Below are positions 38,069 to 47,343 of a stretch of 64,000 nucleotides of DNA, in pieces. This DNA is from Antedon mediterranea. Lineage: Eukaryota; Echinodermata; Crinoidea; Comatulida; Antedonidae. The notes beneath the pieces were generated by a model. It searched no databases and had not been told where the DNA came from. It was given only the letters and a program-made list of their open reading frames with translations. Where the stretch lies: assembly GCF_964355755.1 (NCBI RefSeq), contig NC_092677.1:8005001-8069000 (forward strand), written 5' to 3'. Made by a program: the position numbers and the translations under genes. How positions within the stretch are numbered: the stretch's first letter is position 1; every line of letters starts with the position of its first letter.

Positions 38069-38699
38069 AGAAACATCTTGGCATTCACATTGATTCAAAT
38101 TTATCTTTTTCTTTTCATGTAAATAAACTCCGTTCCAAACTGGGCTTGTCCATTTCCATCTTATCGCGTGCTCGGTCATTTCATTAATAAACACAAATCC
38201 ATACTCCTCTATAACACTATAATCCTCCCACACATTGACTATTGATGTAGTTTTTGGGGAATCAGATCGAATATTGACCGAATACAGACCATTCAAAATA
38301 GAGCATTTCGCATTATCCTTTTTAAAGCTCATCCTCGCACACCACGAACTAACATTTACAACACCTTAAATCTTCATACAGTCCAAGATCGCATGCATCT
38401 ACAACTGGGCTGCCTTGCCTACAGGTCTGCAAATGATCTTGCTCCGGAAAACCTTGCCCTGCGTCTTGCCAGAATTCCAAATCATCGATGTACCCGAAGT
38501 GTCAGTGAGAGGAAATGTGTCGTCCCTTTCCATCCCTAAACTGAAACTTTTAAGAACAGCTTCATCTAGAGCACCAACATACCTGAATTTGCTACCCACC
38601 AAACTAAGGAATGCGGTAACAATAAATAATTTTAAGTCTGCTCTAAAAAAATATTTAATCCCAAAAGAAAAAAACTCAACGTTTTGTATAGTATTGTAG
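38069..38699 (+). pseudogene. Non-LTR retrotransposon reverse transcriptase C-terminal half, degenerate
   Basis: Plus-strand pieces read KHLGIHIDSNLSFSFHVNKL, then after stops and a frame change LYNTIILPHIDY.CSFWG, DRIQTIQNRAFRII, LGCLAYRSANDLAPENL and NLLPTKLRNAVTINNFKSAL. This is the ordered thumb and C-terminal region of a non-LTR reverse transcriptase. Stops after RARSFH and within IDY.CSF show it is dead. It differs in sequence from the tail at 37795-37940. Confidence 0.75.
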
Positions 38700-38793
38700 G
38701 CTATATTTTTGTATTTAAGTACATATTATATTATGCTCTATTTTGAATGGTCTGTATTCGGTCAATATTCGATCTGATTCCCCAAAAACTACA
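38243..38793. repeat. Internal inverted duplication of the retrotransposon fragment
   Basis: About 60 bases at 38243-38303 (including tagtttttggggaatcagat and cgaatacagaccattcaaaa) recur as the reverse complement at 38733-38793. An inverted 5' copy of this sort is a known outcome of twin-primed LINE insertion. Here it sits at the 3' side, so later rearrangement or local inversion is also possible. Confidence 0.7.
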
Positions 38794-38822
38794 AAATAGG
38801 GCACGAGTTCTTAAAGACTGTA

Positions 38823-39391
38823 GATGAATGTTTTCCACATAACCATGAGCTAAGAAAAATATTTAATAGAAACACCATTAAAATCAGCTATAGTTGTATG
38901 CCTAATATAGGGTCTGTAATATCGGCCCACAACAAAAATGTATTACGTAATGATATGCCCTGTGATAACATCAAGCAATGCAACTGTCGAAATGAATGCC
39001 CATTAGATGGGAAATGCCTAACCAGTGGTGTTGTTTATCAGGCTACAGTAACAACAAATGATGATGATAAAGTTGAAACATATGTCGGACTAACCGAAAA
39101 CACATTTAAATGCAGATATAACGCACACAATAGTTCATTCCGTAATGTCAAATACAAAAACAGCACAACGCTTATCCAGTACATCTGGAAGCTAAAAGAT
39201 GATAACATAAAGTATAACATTAAATGGCGAATAATAAAGAAGTGTAAACCATATATTCCAATGTTAACAAACGGTGTAATCTATGCTTACAAGAGAAGTA
39301 TTATATTATATGCAAGCCTGAAACCAGCTCACTTAACCATAGGAACGAATTAGTCAGTGCATGTAGACATAGGAGAAAGTTTCTACTAAAG
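38823..39391 (+). pseudogene. Penelope-like element C-terminus with GIY-YIG endonuclease, frameshifted
   Basis: The plus-strand frame reads DECFPHNHELRKIFNRNTIK, then SYSCMPNIGSVISAHNKNVL and CNCRNECPLDGKCLTSGVVY, ending the first part with ETYVGLTENTFKCRYNAH. These are the linker, the Cys-rich segment and the GIY-YIG-type core (YQA..., YVGLTEN...KCRYNAH) of Penelope-like retroelements. Around 39262-39272 the frame shifts by one. The family's expected end continues in the other frame as [20 protein letters not shown] then [18 protein letters not shown] and a stop at 39389-39391. The reverse transcriptase domain of this element is missing, so it is 5'-truncated and inactive. Confidence 0.85.
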
Positions 39392-39959
39392 TATCAGTAA
39401 TTTAGATAATAAGAATTTGGTTAACAATAGACTGTCCATGAAATAGAGATGCGTTGTACTTGCTAATTAGCATACTATTGTTCACATAAACAGTTTGTAT
39501 GTATGTTAATAGAATGCGCCCAATTTGGCCCCAGTGGAGCACAGTGATATAAAATAGAAATAAAGTCACTAAATTTTAATATATTTTCGTATAAAACACT
39601 GTGTTCAACAAGTGGACACAATTTGGTACCAGGGGAGCAGTGATATAAAATAGAAATAAAGTCATTCAAGTTTTAATCTTTTCGTCTGTTAATACACTGT
39701 GCTCAAGTGGACCCAATTTGGCGCCATTGGATTTTTTTTTAAATGTAAAATAATGAATATTGTTTTTCCCTTATTTTGAAAGAGAGATATTTTGAGGATT
39801 GTAAATGTCAAGTGGACCTTTTTTAAAATCAGAAACAAAGTTGCATGGCATTATTTTTCATTAAATAGACGTCTGCCATAAAACCTCGAAAAGAAGCCCA
39901 TGTGCTCCTTCATTTTTAGTACTCTTGGGTGGGCTGCTTTTCCACATGGAGTTCTTTTC

Positions 39960-40345
39960 GAGATTACTTTTGCAAACTTTTTTTATTATTTATTTATTTA
40001 TTTATTTTATCTTATGTCTTTAGGCAATGTGGCCAAGGATTACCAATAGTGAATTAATCACTGTCCTATCAGATAGGTGGTACTCCCCCTGATACAGGGG
40101 CTATTGTGTGAACCAGTTTACCGGGGTATCCGAGAAGACTTGTTCCACCACCAGAACTAGGAGCGAGTCGGCCTCGAACCCTTTTGCCGATGTTGTTGTT
40201 GGCTCTTTAGGTAGGGTAAACGGCGCCCCTGCCTTAACCGCTCGGCCATATGACTCACTCACTAAACGAGGGGAACTCTGGCTTCCCGCCCGGAAAATAT
40301 TTTATTTACATGATTTGAAAAATCTTCTAATGTAAATTAACAGCA
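39960..40345 (-). mobile_element. tRNA-derived SINE (Ser/Leu-type head)
   Basis: On the minus strand gtgagtc at 40258 begins a tRNA-like head with A box tggccgagcggttaaggc and B box gggttcgaggc. The 7-base acceptor GTGAGTC can pair with GACTCGC at about 40165. A non-tRNA body follows, and the element ends in an A-rich (aaataaataaat on the minus strand) tail at 39965-40005. The long variable region suggests a class II (Ser or Leu) tRNA ancestor. The right arm of the surrounding inverted repeat lacks it, so it inserted after the palindrome formed. Confidence 0.7.
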
Positions 40346-40650
40346 TCAAAATTTAACAGTGTGGCGTGTTGACCGCGAATGACTAACATAACATCTTTAC
40401 CATAATACAACTGCACAGACACTCATTTGCATAACAACGCACGCAGATATTACCAAACTGTTTAAAATAGAGCTACAAGGTAGCCTACCCGAAATTGACA
40501 TCTATTATGTTTTCAAACAACATGCATAAGAATCTTCAGTACCCCACCATGCTTGGAGCTGAGTAAAGACAATTTTGAAAAAAAGAGTTGTATACAGTAG
40601 GCGTTACATGATTTGAATGAAACAAACTATATAAGACTCACCAGGACAAT
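40345..40650 (-). repeat. Octamer-containing module, extra left copy
   Basis: This contains cgcgaatgactaac, atttgcataacaacgcac and taccaaactgtttaaaatag, and a ccccaccatg hairpin. It matches (inverted) the modules at 44100-44340 and 45780-46010 and (direct) that at 41140-41345. Confidence 0.7.
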
Positions 40651-42140
40651 ATATGAGCTTGTCCCCGGAAAGTGCACCTATTCATTGAAATATAAAATTA
40701 AATATTAAGTCTCCAGTACTAGCCTATCCATGGTTGAGGCAGAGCAATGAAAATAGAGCCCAGAAATGCACTTACTTATACTTATTACTATACATAGTCA
40801 CCTACGGATAATTATGATAATGTTAAAATTTCTATCCAGATGCGACTTCAACATTTTAGGTGGGGTTTTCTACTTTTAAAAAAAACTCGACTTCGTATAT
40901 GCCTATGGCCTGCGGCCCGGCGGCGGAATTAGTCTAAGCTTCGAAATTGGTCTGGAAATCGGCATCTTTGCAAATGTTCTATATTTGATCTTATTTCACT
41001 CTCCATTAACCCCATACAAAAACCATCGGAGACAAACTATCTGTTTAAAACATGTTTATTCTGCTGAGACGGTGCGGCCATACACACCAACTACTATGAA
41101 GAATCGGACATTTCGCTACCGATGTTGCAACATTGATTAACAAAATCAAAATTTAACAGTGGGGCGCCTTGACCGCGAATGACTAACAATACCATCTTCC
41201 CCATTACACCTGCACAACATCATTTGCATAACAACGCACGGCTTACCAAACTGTTTAAAAATAGCTACAAGGTCTCCAGAAATGACACCTATAGTATTTT
41301 GAAGAGTCTTCACTACCCCACCATGATTGGGGCTGAGCAAAGACAATTTTGAAAAAAATATTTATTGAAATATGAAATTAAATATAAAGTCTCCAGTTAA
41401 GCTCATCATGGTTGGGGCAGAACTAAGAATGAAAGTTTAGTCCCCGGAAATTATGAAACGAAATATAAAAGTCTTCAGGACCAGCCATACAATGAGACAT
41501 GCAATGCACGCGGCCGTGACGGTAATTCAACAAAACAAAATTATGAAATACAAACAGAGCTAGCACACAAAAGCCTACTTACTAATTTTAATGTTTCTAT
41601 AATTTAGGAAGCAATTAGATTTATCATATCACCTTTGATAATTATAATGTTAAATTTCAACTATCCAGATGCGAATTTTAGGTTGGGTTTTTAAAAAAAC
41701 TCGACTTCATAATATGCGTCAATTTCGAAGATCTGCTTAAAACATATTTATTTATTTATTCTGCCATAAACTTTTATTCACAACATAATATTAGTAGGCC
41801 TACAATACAATTTATCTTGCATAAAACGGATATTTAAAAATACACTATATATGTGTAACGGCAGACTTATAATTATAATGTAAAAGATAAAAAGATAAAA
41901 CAAAAATAAAAATTGAACAGTGTTGTGTGTTGATCGCGAATGACTAACAATACCATCTTTCCCACAGCACATGTTCACACTCATTTGCATAACAAACGCT
42001 CGCCATACCAAACTACGATGAGATAAAATTAATTCTCTTCTAAACACGTAACGAAGAGAATTAATTCCCTTTTTTTACGTTAAAATAAATTGAGGGCGCT
42101 AAACATAAAATTTAAACCACCAGAGCAGTTTTCGAGAACC

Positions 42141-42401
42141 AAAAAAAAAAGATGGTAAATGTGCTCTCCCTGCCTCAGCACTAAGGCCCTGCCACAGCCT
42201 TTTGGGGTCGTTTCCACCACATCACCAGATGCATTGATGTTGTCGCCTCATGATGTGTGGTGGAAAGGGGGACGTTTGATCTGTGAACCCCAAACACAGT
42301 GGCTCGCATAGCCTTAACTCTATTCCACCGACCAGCATGGGAATCGAACCCACGACATACGTGTTGTTAACACGACGCTCAGACGACTGAGCTAACTGAT
42401 C
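42141..42401 (-). mobile_element. tRNA-Val(AAC)-headed Pol III-like unit, left copy
   Basis: On the minus strand 42401-42329 folds as a complete tRNA cloverleaf. It has acceptor GATCAGT/GCTGGTC, D-arm GCTC..GAGC, anticodon loop TTAACAA (anticodon AAC, valine), T-arm GTGGG-TTCGATT-CCCAC. It is followed by about 180 bases of non-tRNA body and a T-run terminator (42150-42141). The same unit is inverted at 44768-45015. It is either a SINE with an intact head or a tRNA gene carried in the palindrome arms. Confidence 0.7.
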
Positions 42402-42494
42402 ATTTTGGTTTTAGCAAGGTTTATAGGATATTTATGACGTAATAATGAATTACGTAATACACGTATAAATAGACTATTATCAGCTGTTCAGTCA

Positions 42495-42580
42495 TGTTTC
42501 AGTTTGTGGTGCAACGGGTAATGCTTAGTTTTGAGTGCTATCAGCTGGGGTTCGAACCTCGACGGATATTTTTTTTATGA
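42495..42580 (+). repeat. Degenerate tRNA-like element with T-run, copy 1
   Basis: It contains ggtgcaacgggtaatgc (A-box-like) and ggggttcgaacctcg (B box), followed by a run of T residues. The acceptor stem does not pair, so it is not a functional tRNA. A second direct copy is at 42760-42855 and an inverted copy at 44580-44675. Confidence 0.5.
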
Positions 42581-42759
42581 ATATTGATTTTTTTTTTGTA
42601 TGGCATTCACTTTTCCATTAAATAGACACCATAAAACCCCAAAAATAGCCCATGTGTTCCTCATTTTTTAGTACTCTTGGGTACGGTGGGCTTCTTTTCA
42701 ACGGGTAAGCTTCTTTTCGTAATACACGTATAAATAGACTATTATCAGCTTTTCAGTCA

Positions 42760-42860
42760 TGTACTTGGTGGCGTAACGGGTAATGCTCAGTTTTGAGTGA
42801 TATCTGCTGGGGTTCGAACCTCGCGACGGATATTTTATGAATATTGTTGTTTTTTTTTTA
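42760..42860 (+). repeat. Degenerate tRNA-like element with T-run, copy 2
   Basis: It repeats the preceding tRNA-like segment (ggcgtaacgggtaatgctc, ggggttcgaacctcg) after a duplicated acacgtataaatagactatt lead. The duplication length is about 280 bases. Confidence 0.5.
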
Positions 42861-43139
42861 AAGAGAGATATGTGACACTGTATTGTCGAACATGAATGGT
42901 ACCATACCGGTAGGTATTCAAATATGCTTAATCGATGTAAAAATACTTTTAAAATAATAATTCATCAATTCTCATCTTTTATTATCTCGTAAAAACTTTT
43001 ATTACAATTCCTTGGAAGTCATTCTAAGAAATAATACATCACCTGAAACCTGTAATATTATTGTGTAATATAAAATAGTACACATTTTCTGTATGTAGTA
43101 GGTTTAAGCGTATACACACATTCTCACGTGTATGTCATT

Positions 43140-43535
43140 GCGTACACATTGTGATGACAGCCTGGTTATGAAGACGTGTCACATGACAAACGTCTTCACA
43201 AACATTCCACCAATCAATTTACGGATATCCACATTCTATTGGCCTACATAGTCAATGTCCGCATCTTTTAAACGAACGCGGACAATGCGCACACATTATA
43301 ATGACCGCCTCGTTATGATGACGTGTCACATGATTAAACGTAATAATTATTCACATTCCACTAATCAACTTACGCCTACCACAGCCTTTTGTATAGGTGT
43401 TTGAGGCTGTCATTTATAGGCGTATACGTACGCAGTGACGGTGTGCGTTTATACACATCAACAAGTGTATACGTACGGACATTGAATGTTTGTGAATATT
43501 TTACTGTGTTTGTCATGTGACACGTCTTCATTGTA
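43140..43535. repeat. Central segment with three gtcacatgac copies
   Basis: Two direct copies of a roughly 85-base segment (at 43150-43225 and 43295-43372, each with gacgtgtcacatga and cattccac.aatcaa.ttacg) and one inverted partial copy (43489-43533) surround palindromic gtatacgtac texts. No coding sequence. It lies at the approximate symmetry centre of the arms. Confidence 0.6.
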
Positions 43536-44345
43536 GTTTGGTATGCCGTGCGTTTGTTATGCAAATGAGTGTGTACATGTGCTGTGGGAAAGATGGTATT
43601 GTTAGTCATTCGCGATCAACACACAACACTGTTCAATTTTTATTTTGTTTTTTCTTTTATTCTTTTACATTATAATTATAATTCTACCGTTACAAAGTAT
43701 AGTGTATTTTTAAATATCCGTTTTATGCAAGATATTGTATTGTAGGCCTACTAATAATATTAAGTTGTGAGTAAAAGTTGATGGTAGAATAAATAAATAA
43801 ATAAATATGTTTTAAGCAGATCCTCGAAATTGAAGCATATGGAGTCAAGTTTCTTAAAACCCAACCTAAAATTCGCATCTGTATAGTTGAAATTTAACAT
43901 TATAATTATCAAAGGCCGCGTGCATTGCATGTGTCACACTTGGAAAACAATCACCATTGTATGGCTGGTCCTGAAAACTGTTATATTTCGTTTCATAATT
44001 TCCGGGGACTAAGCTTTCATTCTTAGCTCTGCCCCAACCATGGTGAGCTTAACTGGAGACTTAATATTTAATTTCATATTTCAATAAATATTTTTTCAAA
44101 ATTGTCTTTGCTCAGCCCCAATCATGGTGGGGTAGTGAAGACTCTTATATATCATGTTTCAAATTACTATAGATATCATTTCTGGGGACCTTGTAGCTAT
44201 TTTAAACAGTTTGGTAAGCCCTGCGTTGTTATGCAAATGAGTTTGTGCAGGTGTAATGGGGAAGATGATATTGTTAGTCCTACGTGGTGAACACGCTACA
44301 AAATTAAATTTAAAAGTTAAATTTTGATTTTGCTAATCTTTATTA
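43535..44345. repeat. Third copy of the arm segment, in the palindrome spacer
   Basis: 43540-43860 matches 45145-45440 in direct orientation and 41700-42030 inverted. 44020-44340 matches 45690-46010 directly and 41140-41410 inverted. The spacer thus contains a tandem duplicate of the inner right-arm section. Confidence 0.7.
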
Positions 44346-44439
44346 GAAATTCAAATCATGTATGTAAAGATACAATGTTCCGGGCGGGAACATAGAAGCT
44401 CCCCTCCTTTAGTTTGCAAAGGTAATCTTGAAAAGAACC

Positions 44440-46290
44440 CCATGCGGAAAAGAAGCTTACCCGTTGAAAAGAAGCCCAGTACCGTACCCAAGAGTACTAA
44501 AAAATGAGGAACACATGGGCTATTTTTTGGGGTTTTATGGTGTCTATTTAATGGAAAAGTGAATGACATACAAAAAAAAAATCAATATTCATAAAAAAAA
44601 TATCCGTCGAGGTTCGAACCCCAGCTGATAGCACTCAAAACTGAGCATTACCCGTTGCGCCACAAACTGAAACATGACTAAACAGCTGATAATAGTCTAT
44701 TTATACGTGTATTACGTAATTCATTATTACGTCATAAATATCCTATTAACCTTGCTAAAACCAAAATGATCAGTTAGCTCAGTCGGCTGAGCGTCGTGTT
44801 AACAACACGTATGTCGTGGGTTCGATTCCCACGCTGGTCGGTGGAATAGAGTTAAGGCTATGCGAGCCACTGTGTTTGGGGTCCCCCTTTCCACCACACA
44901 TCATGAGGCGACAACATCAATGCATCTGGTGATGTGGTGGAAACGACCCCAAAAGGCTGTGGCAGGGCCTTAGTGCTGAGGCAGGGAGAGCACATTTACC
45001 ATCTTTTTTTTTTTTGGCTCTCGCCAACTGCTTTGATGGTTTAAATTTTATGTTTAGCGCCCTCAATTTATTTTAATGTCTAAAAAGGGAATTAATTCTC
45101 TTCGTTACGTGTTTAGACGAGAATTAATTTTATCTCATCCTAGTTATGCCGTGCGTTGGTTATGCAAATGAGTGTGCACATGTGCTGTGGGAAAGATGGT
45201 ATTGTTAGTTATTCGCGATCAACACACAACACTGTTCAATTTTTATTTTGTTAATCTTTTACATTTGAATTGTAATTCTATCGTTACACATTAGTGTATT
45301 TTTAAATATCCGTTTTATGCAAGATATTGTATTGTAGGCCCACTAATATTATGTTGTGAATAAAAGTTTATGGTAGAATAAATAAATATGTTTTAAGCAG
45401 ATCTTCGAAATTGAAGCATATGAAGTCAAGTTTTTTTAAACCCAACCTAAAATTCGCATCTGGATAGTTGAAATGTAACATTATAATTATCAAAGGTGAT
45501 ATGATAAATCTTATTGTTTTCTAAATTATAGAAATATTAAAATTAGTAAGTAGGCTTTTGTGTGCTAGCTCTGTTTGTATTTCATAATATTTGTTGAATT
45601 ACCGTCACGGCCGCGTGCATTGCATGTCTCATTGTATGGATGGTCCTGAAGACTTTTATATTTCGTTTCATAATTTCCGGGGACTAAGCTTTCATTCTTA
45701 GTTCTTCCCCAACCACGGTGAGCTTAACTTGAGACTTTATATTTAATTTCATATTTCAATAAATATTTTTTTCAAAATTGTCTTTGCTCAGCCCCAATCA
45801 TGGTGGGGTAGTGAATAATCTTATATATCATGTTTCAAAATACTATAGGTGTCAGTTCTGGAGAACTTGTAGCTATTTTAAACAGTTTGGTAAGCCGTGC
45901 GTTGTTATGCAAATGAGTTTGTGCAGTGCAGGTGTAATTGGAAAGATGGTATTGTTAGTCATTCTCGGTCAACGCGCCCCATTGTTAAATTTTGATTTTG
46001 TTAATAAATGTTGCAACATTGGTAGCGAAATGTCCGATTCTTCATAGTAGTTGGTGTGTATGGCCGCACCGTCCCAGAATAAACATGTTTTAAACAGATA
46101 GTTTGTCTCCGATGGTTTTTGTATGGGGTTAATGGAGAGTGAAATAAGATCAAGTATAGAACATTTGCAAAGATGCCGATTTCTAGACCAAATTCGAAAC
46201 TTAGACTAATTCCGCCGCCGGGCTAGGCCTTAGGCATATACGAAGTCGAGTTTTTTTTCCTTCAAAGAATAAGTGCACTTTCCGGGGACA
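44440..46290 (-). repeat. Right arm of the large palindrome
   Basis: Reverse-complement counterpart of 40650-42720, carrying the same landmarks in mirrored order: the agtactcttgggta-type block, tRNA-like element, tRNA-Val-headed unit, two octamer modules, and the gaatcggacatttcgctacc and gcggcggaattagtctaag segments. Confidence 0.8.
44768..45015 (+). mobile_element. tRNA-Val(AAC)-headed Pol III-like unit, right copy
   Basis: 44768-44840 forms a tRNA cloverleaf with AAC in a TTAACAA anticodon loop and a fully paired T-arm. The body (ggctatgcgagccactgtg ... atgaggcgacaacatcaatg ... gctgaggcagggagagcac) runs to a 12-T terminator at 45004-45015. Pol III boxes and terminator are all present, so a transcript of about 240 bases is plausible. 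No 3' A-rich tail is seen. The absence of other copies in this window leaves open whether this is a SINE family. Confidence 0.7.
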
Positions 46291-46810
46291 CTAAATAAGT
46301 GTTTTATCTTAGACAAACAAAAGTTATTAAAATCACTGATATAGCTTGAAACTAATTTTTCTTTTGCATTACGGATGGAGTAACCGATATACCAAGTTTG
46401 AAATATTTTTGAGGTTTGGACGGCTGAGGAGGTATTGCCTTTAACAAAGATAACGAATTAATAGAACGTCTTATTAGAAAAGTTAACAGAATCACTGTTG
46501 TCTGTTTGCCTTCTGTTAATACTCTTTTTAGAGTCAGGGTTACAAATTCGTTTTGTCATATAATGACTGATGAGACTCATCTCTCTATGATGTGATTGTC
46601 CGGGCATTATATCCCCAGAAGTGGACGTATGAGAGTTCCTGCTTTTACCACCAACAGATAAGTTAAGGATATTGTTTTCTTTTAAAAAAGGTAACTTGTG
46701 GGGTGATCTGATCTTTTATTTGTATTCAATATATATGTTTTACCTTGTTGTATTGCAAGCTGCTGTAATGTAATTCTTATGGAGATAATAACGCATGTCG
46801 TATGTCGTAA

Positions 46811-47085
46811 AGATATTAAAATTCAGTGACTTTATTTCTATTTTATATCACTGTGCTCCCCTGGTACCAAATTGTGTCCACTTGAGCACAGTGCACTAAA
46901 ATACGAAAAGATATTACAATTCAGTGACTTATTTCTATTTTATATCACTGTGCTCCCCTGGTGCCAAATTGTGTCCAGTGTTTAAACATATGAACGGATA
47001 TTAAAATGTTGTGACTTTATTTCTATTTTATATCACTGTGCTACCCTAGTCCTCAATTGGGTCCACTTGAGCAGTTACCGTAGTA
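46811..47085. repeat. Tandem ~95-bp repeat, right set (three copies)
   Basis: Three contiguous copies each contain agtgactttatttctatttt, atatcactgtgctcccctgg and a variant of accaaattgtgtccacttga. They are the reverse complement of the left set and define the ancestral, uninterrupted arrangement. Confidence 0.8.
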
Positions 47086-47094
47086 CTATTTCTG

Positions 47095-47200
47095 TTATTG
47101 AAGTTAATAAATGCATAGATGGCGCTCCGTAGAGAAGTAGAGAATACTCCAGTTGTCAGAATGACACTCTGAATATACCTCATATACCTCGAATATACCT
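47095..47200. repeat. Outermost right arm of the LIPE-NOMO inverted repeat
   Basis: Reverse complement of 37655-37735. It contains gcgctccgtagagaa, gagaatactccagttgtcag and repeated atatacctc texts, and ends about 150 bases before the NOMO ATG. Confidence 0.75.
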
Positions 47201-47343
47201 CATGTGTTATATTAAGAGGTATATTTTACACAACACGTATGTACCTCTGCCATGGTTTTGCTACCGATTACGTACTCCAAATATACCTCGGTTCACAGTG
47301 TGAGAACCGGCTTTTAAAGAAGTAGCGAAGGCATTTAAATAAA

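Larger units (their letters stand above)
37958..39735. repeat. Tandem ~95-bp repeat, left set (split by retroelement insertion)
   Basis: Copies containing caagtggacccaatttggc and gcacagtgatataaaataga, followed by aataaagtcact, lie at about 37958-38040, 39510-39590, 39607-39690 and (partial) 39703-39735. The first copy is separated from the others by the inserted reverse-transcriptase and Penelope-like fragments. Inverted copies are contiguous at 46811-47085. Confidence 0.8.
40650..42720 (+). repeat. Left arm of the large palindrome
   Basis: About 2.07 kb that recurs inverted at 44440-46290 in matching order. Landmarks are the gcggcggaattagtctaagc segment (40920), gaagaatcggacatttcgct (41098), octamer modules (41140-41345 and 41900-42020), the tRNA-headed unit (42141-42401) and the agtactcttgggta block (42670). 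Similarity is high but not perfect, with small indels. Confidence 0.8.
37609..47343. repeat. 9.7-kb composite inverted-repeat block between divergent LIPE and NOMO
   Basis: Sequences in the left half recur inverted and in mirrored order in the right half. From outside in: 37655-37735 pairs with 47095-47165. A roughly 95-bp tandem repeat (37958-38040 and 39500-39735) pairs with 46811-47085. 40650-42720 pairs with 46290-44440. The left half has extra insertions (two non-LTR tails, a Penelope-like fragment, a SINE), which explains the offset axis. The centre (42850-44440) contains a third copy of one arm segment. No host protein-coding gene was found inside. Confidence 0.8.

Noticed and set aside
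38898-39353. A 151-codon plus-strand open frame that looks like a host gene.
   Set aside because: It is the GIY-YIG part of a Penelope-like element, truncated and frameshifted.
40100-40335. A 75-codon plus-strand frame over the SINE at 40 kb.
   Set aside because: It is the antisense of a tRNA-derived SINE head.
42141-45015. CRISPR-like array suggested by the repeats.
   Set aside because: Copies are inverted, long and unevenly spaced, in a eukaryotic genome.
44102-46047. Repeated open frames starting MSLLSPNHGGV at 44102 and 45778 (plus) and near 41346 (minus).
   Set aside because: They are the octamer-containing palindrome module read in the same phase; their ends differ and no domain is present.
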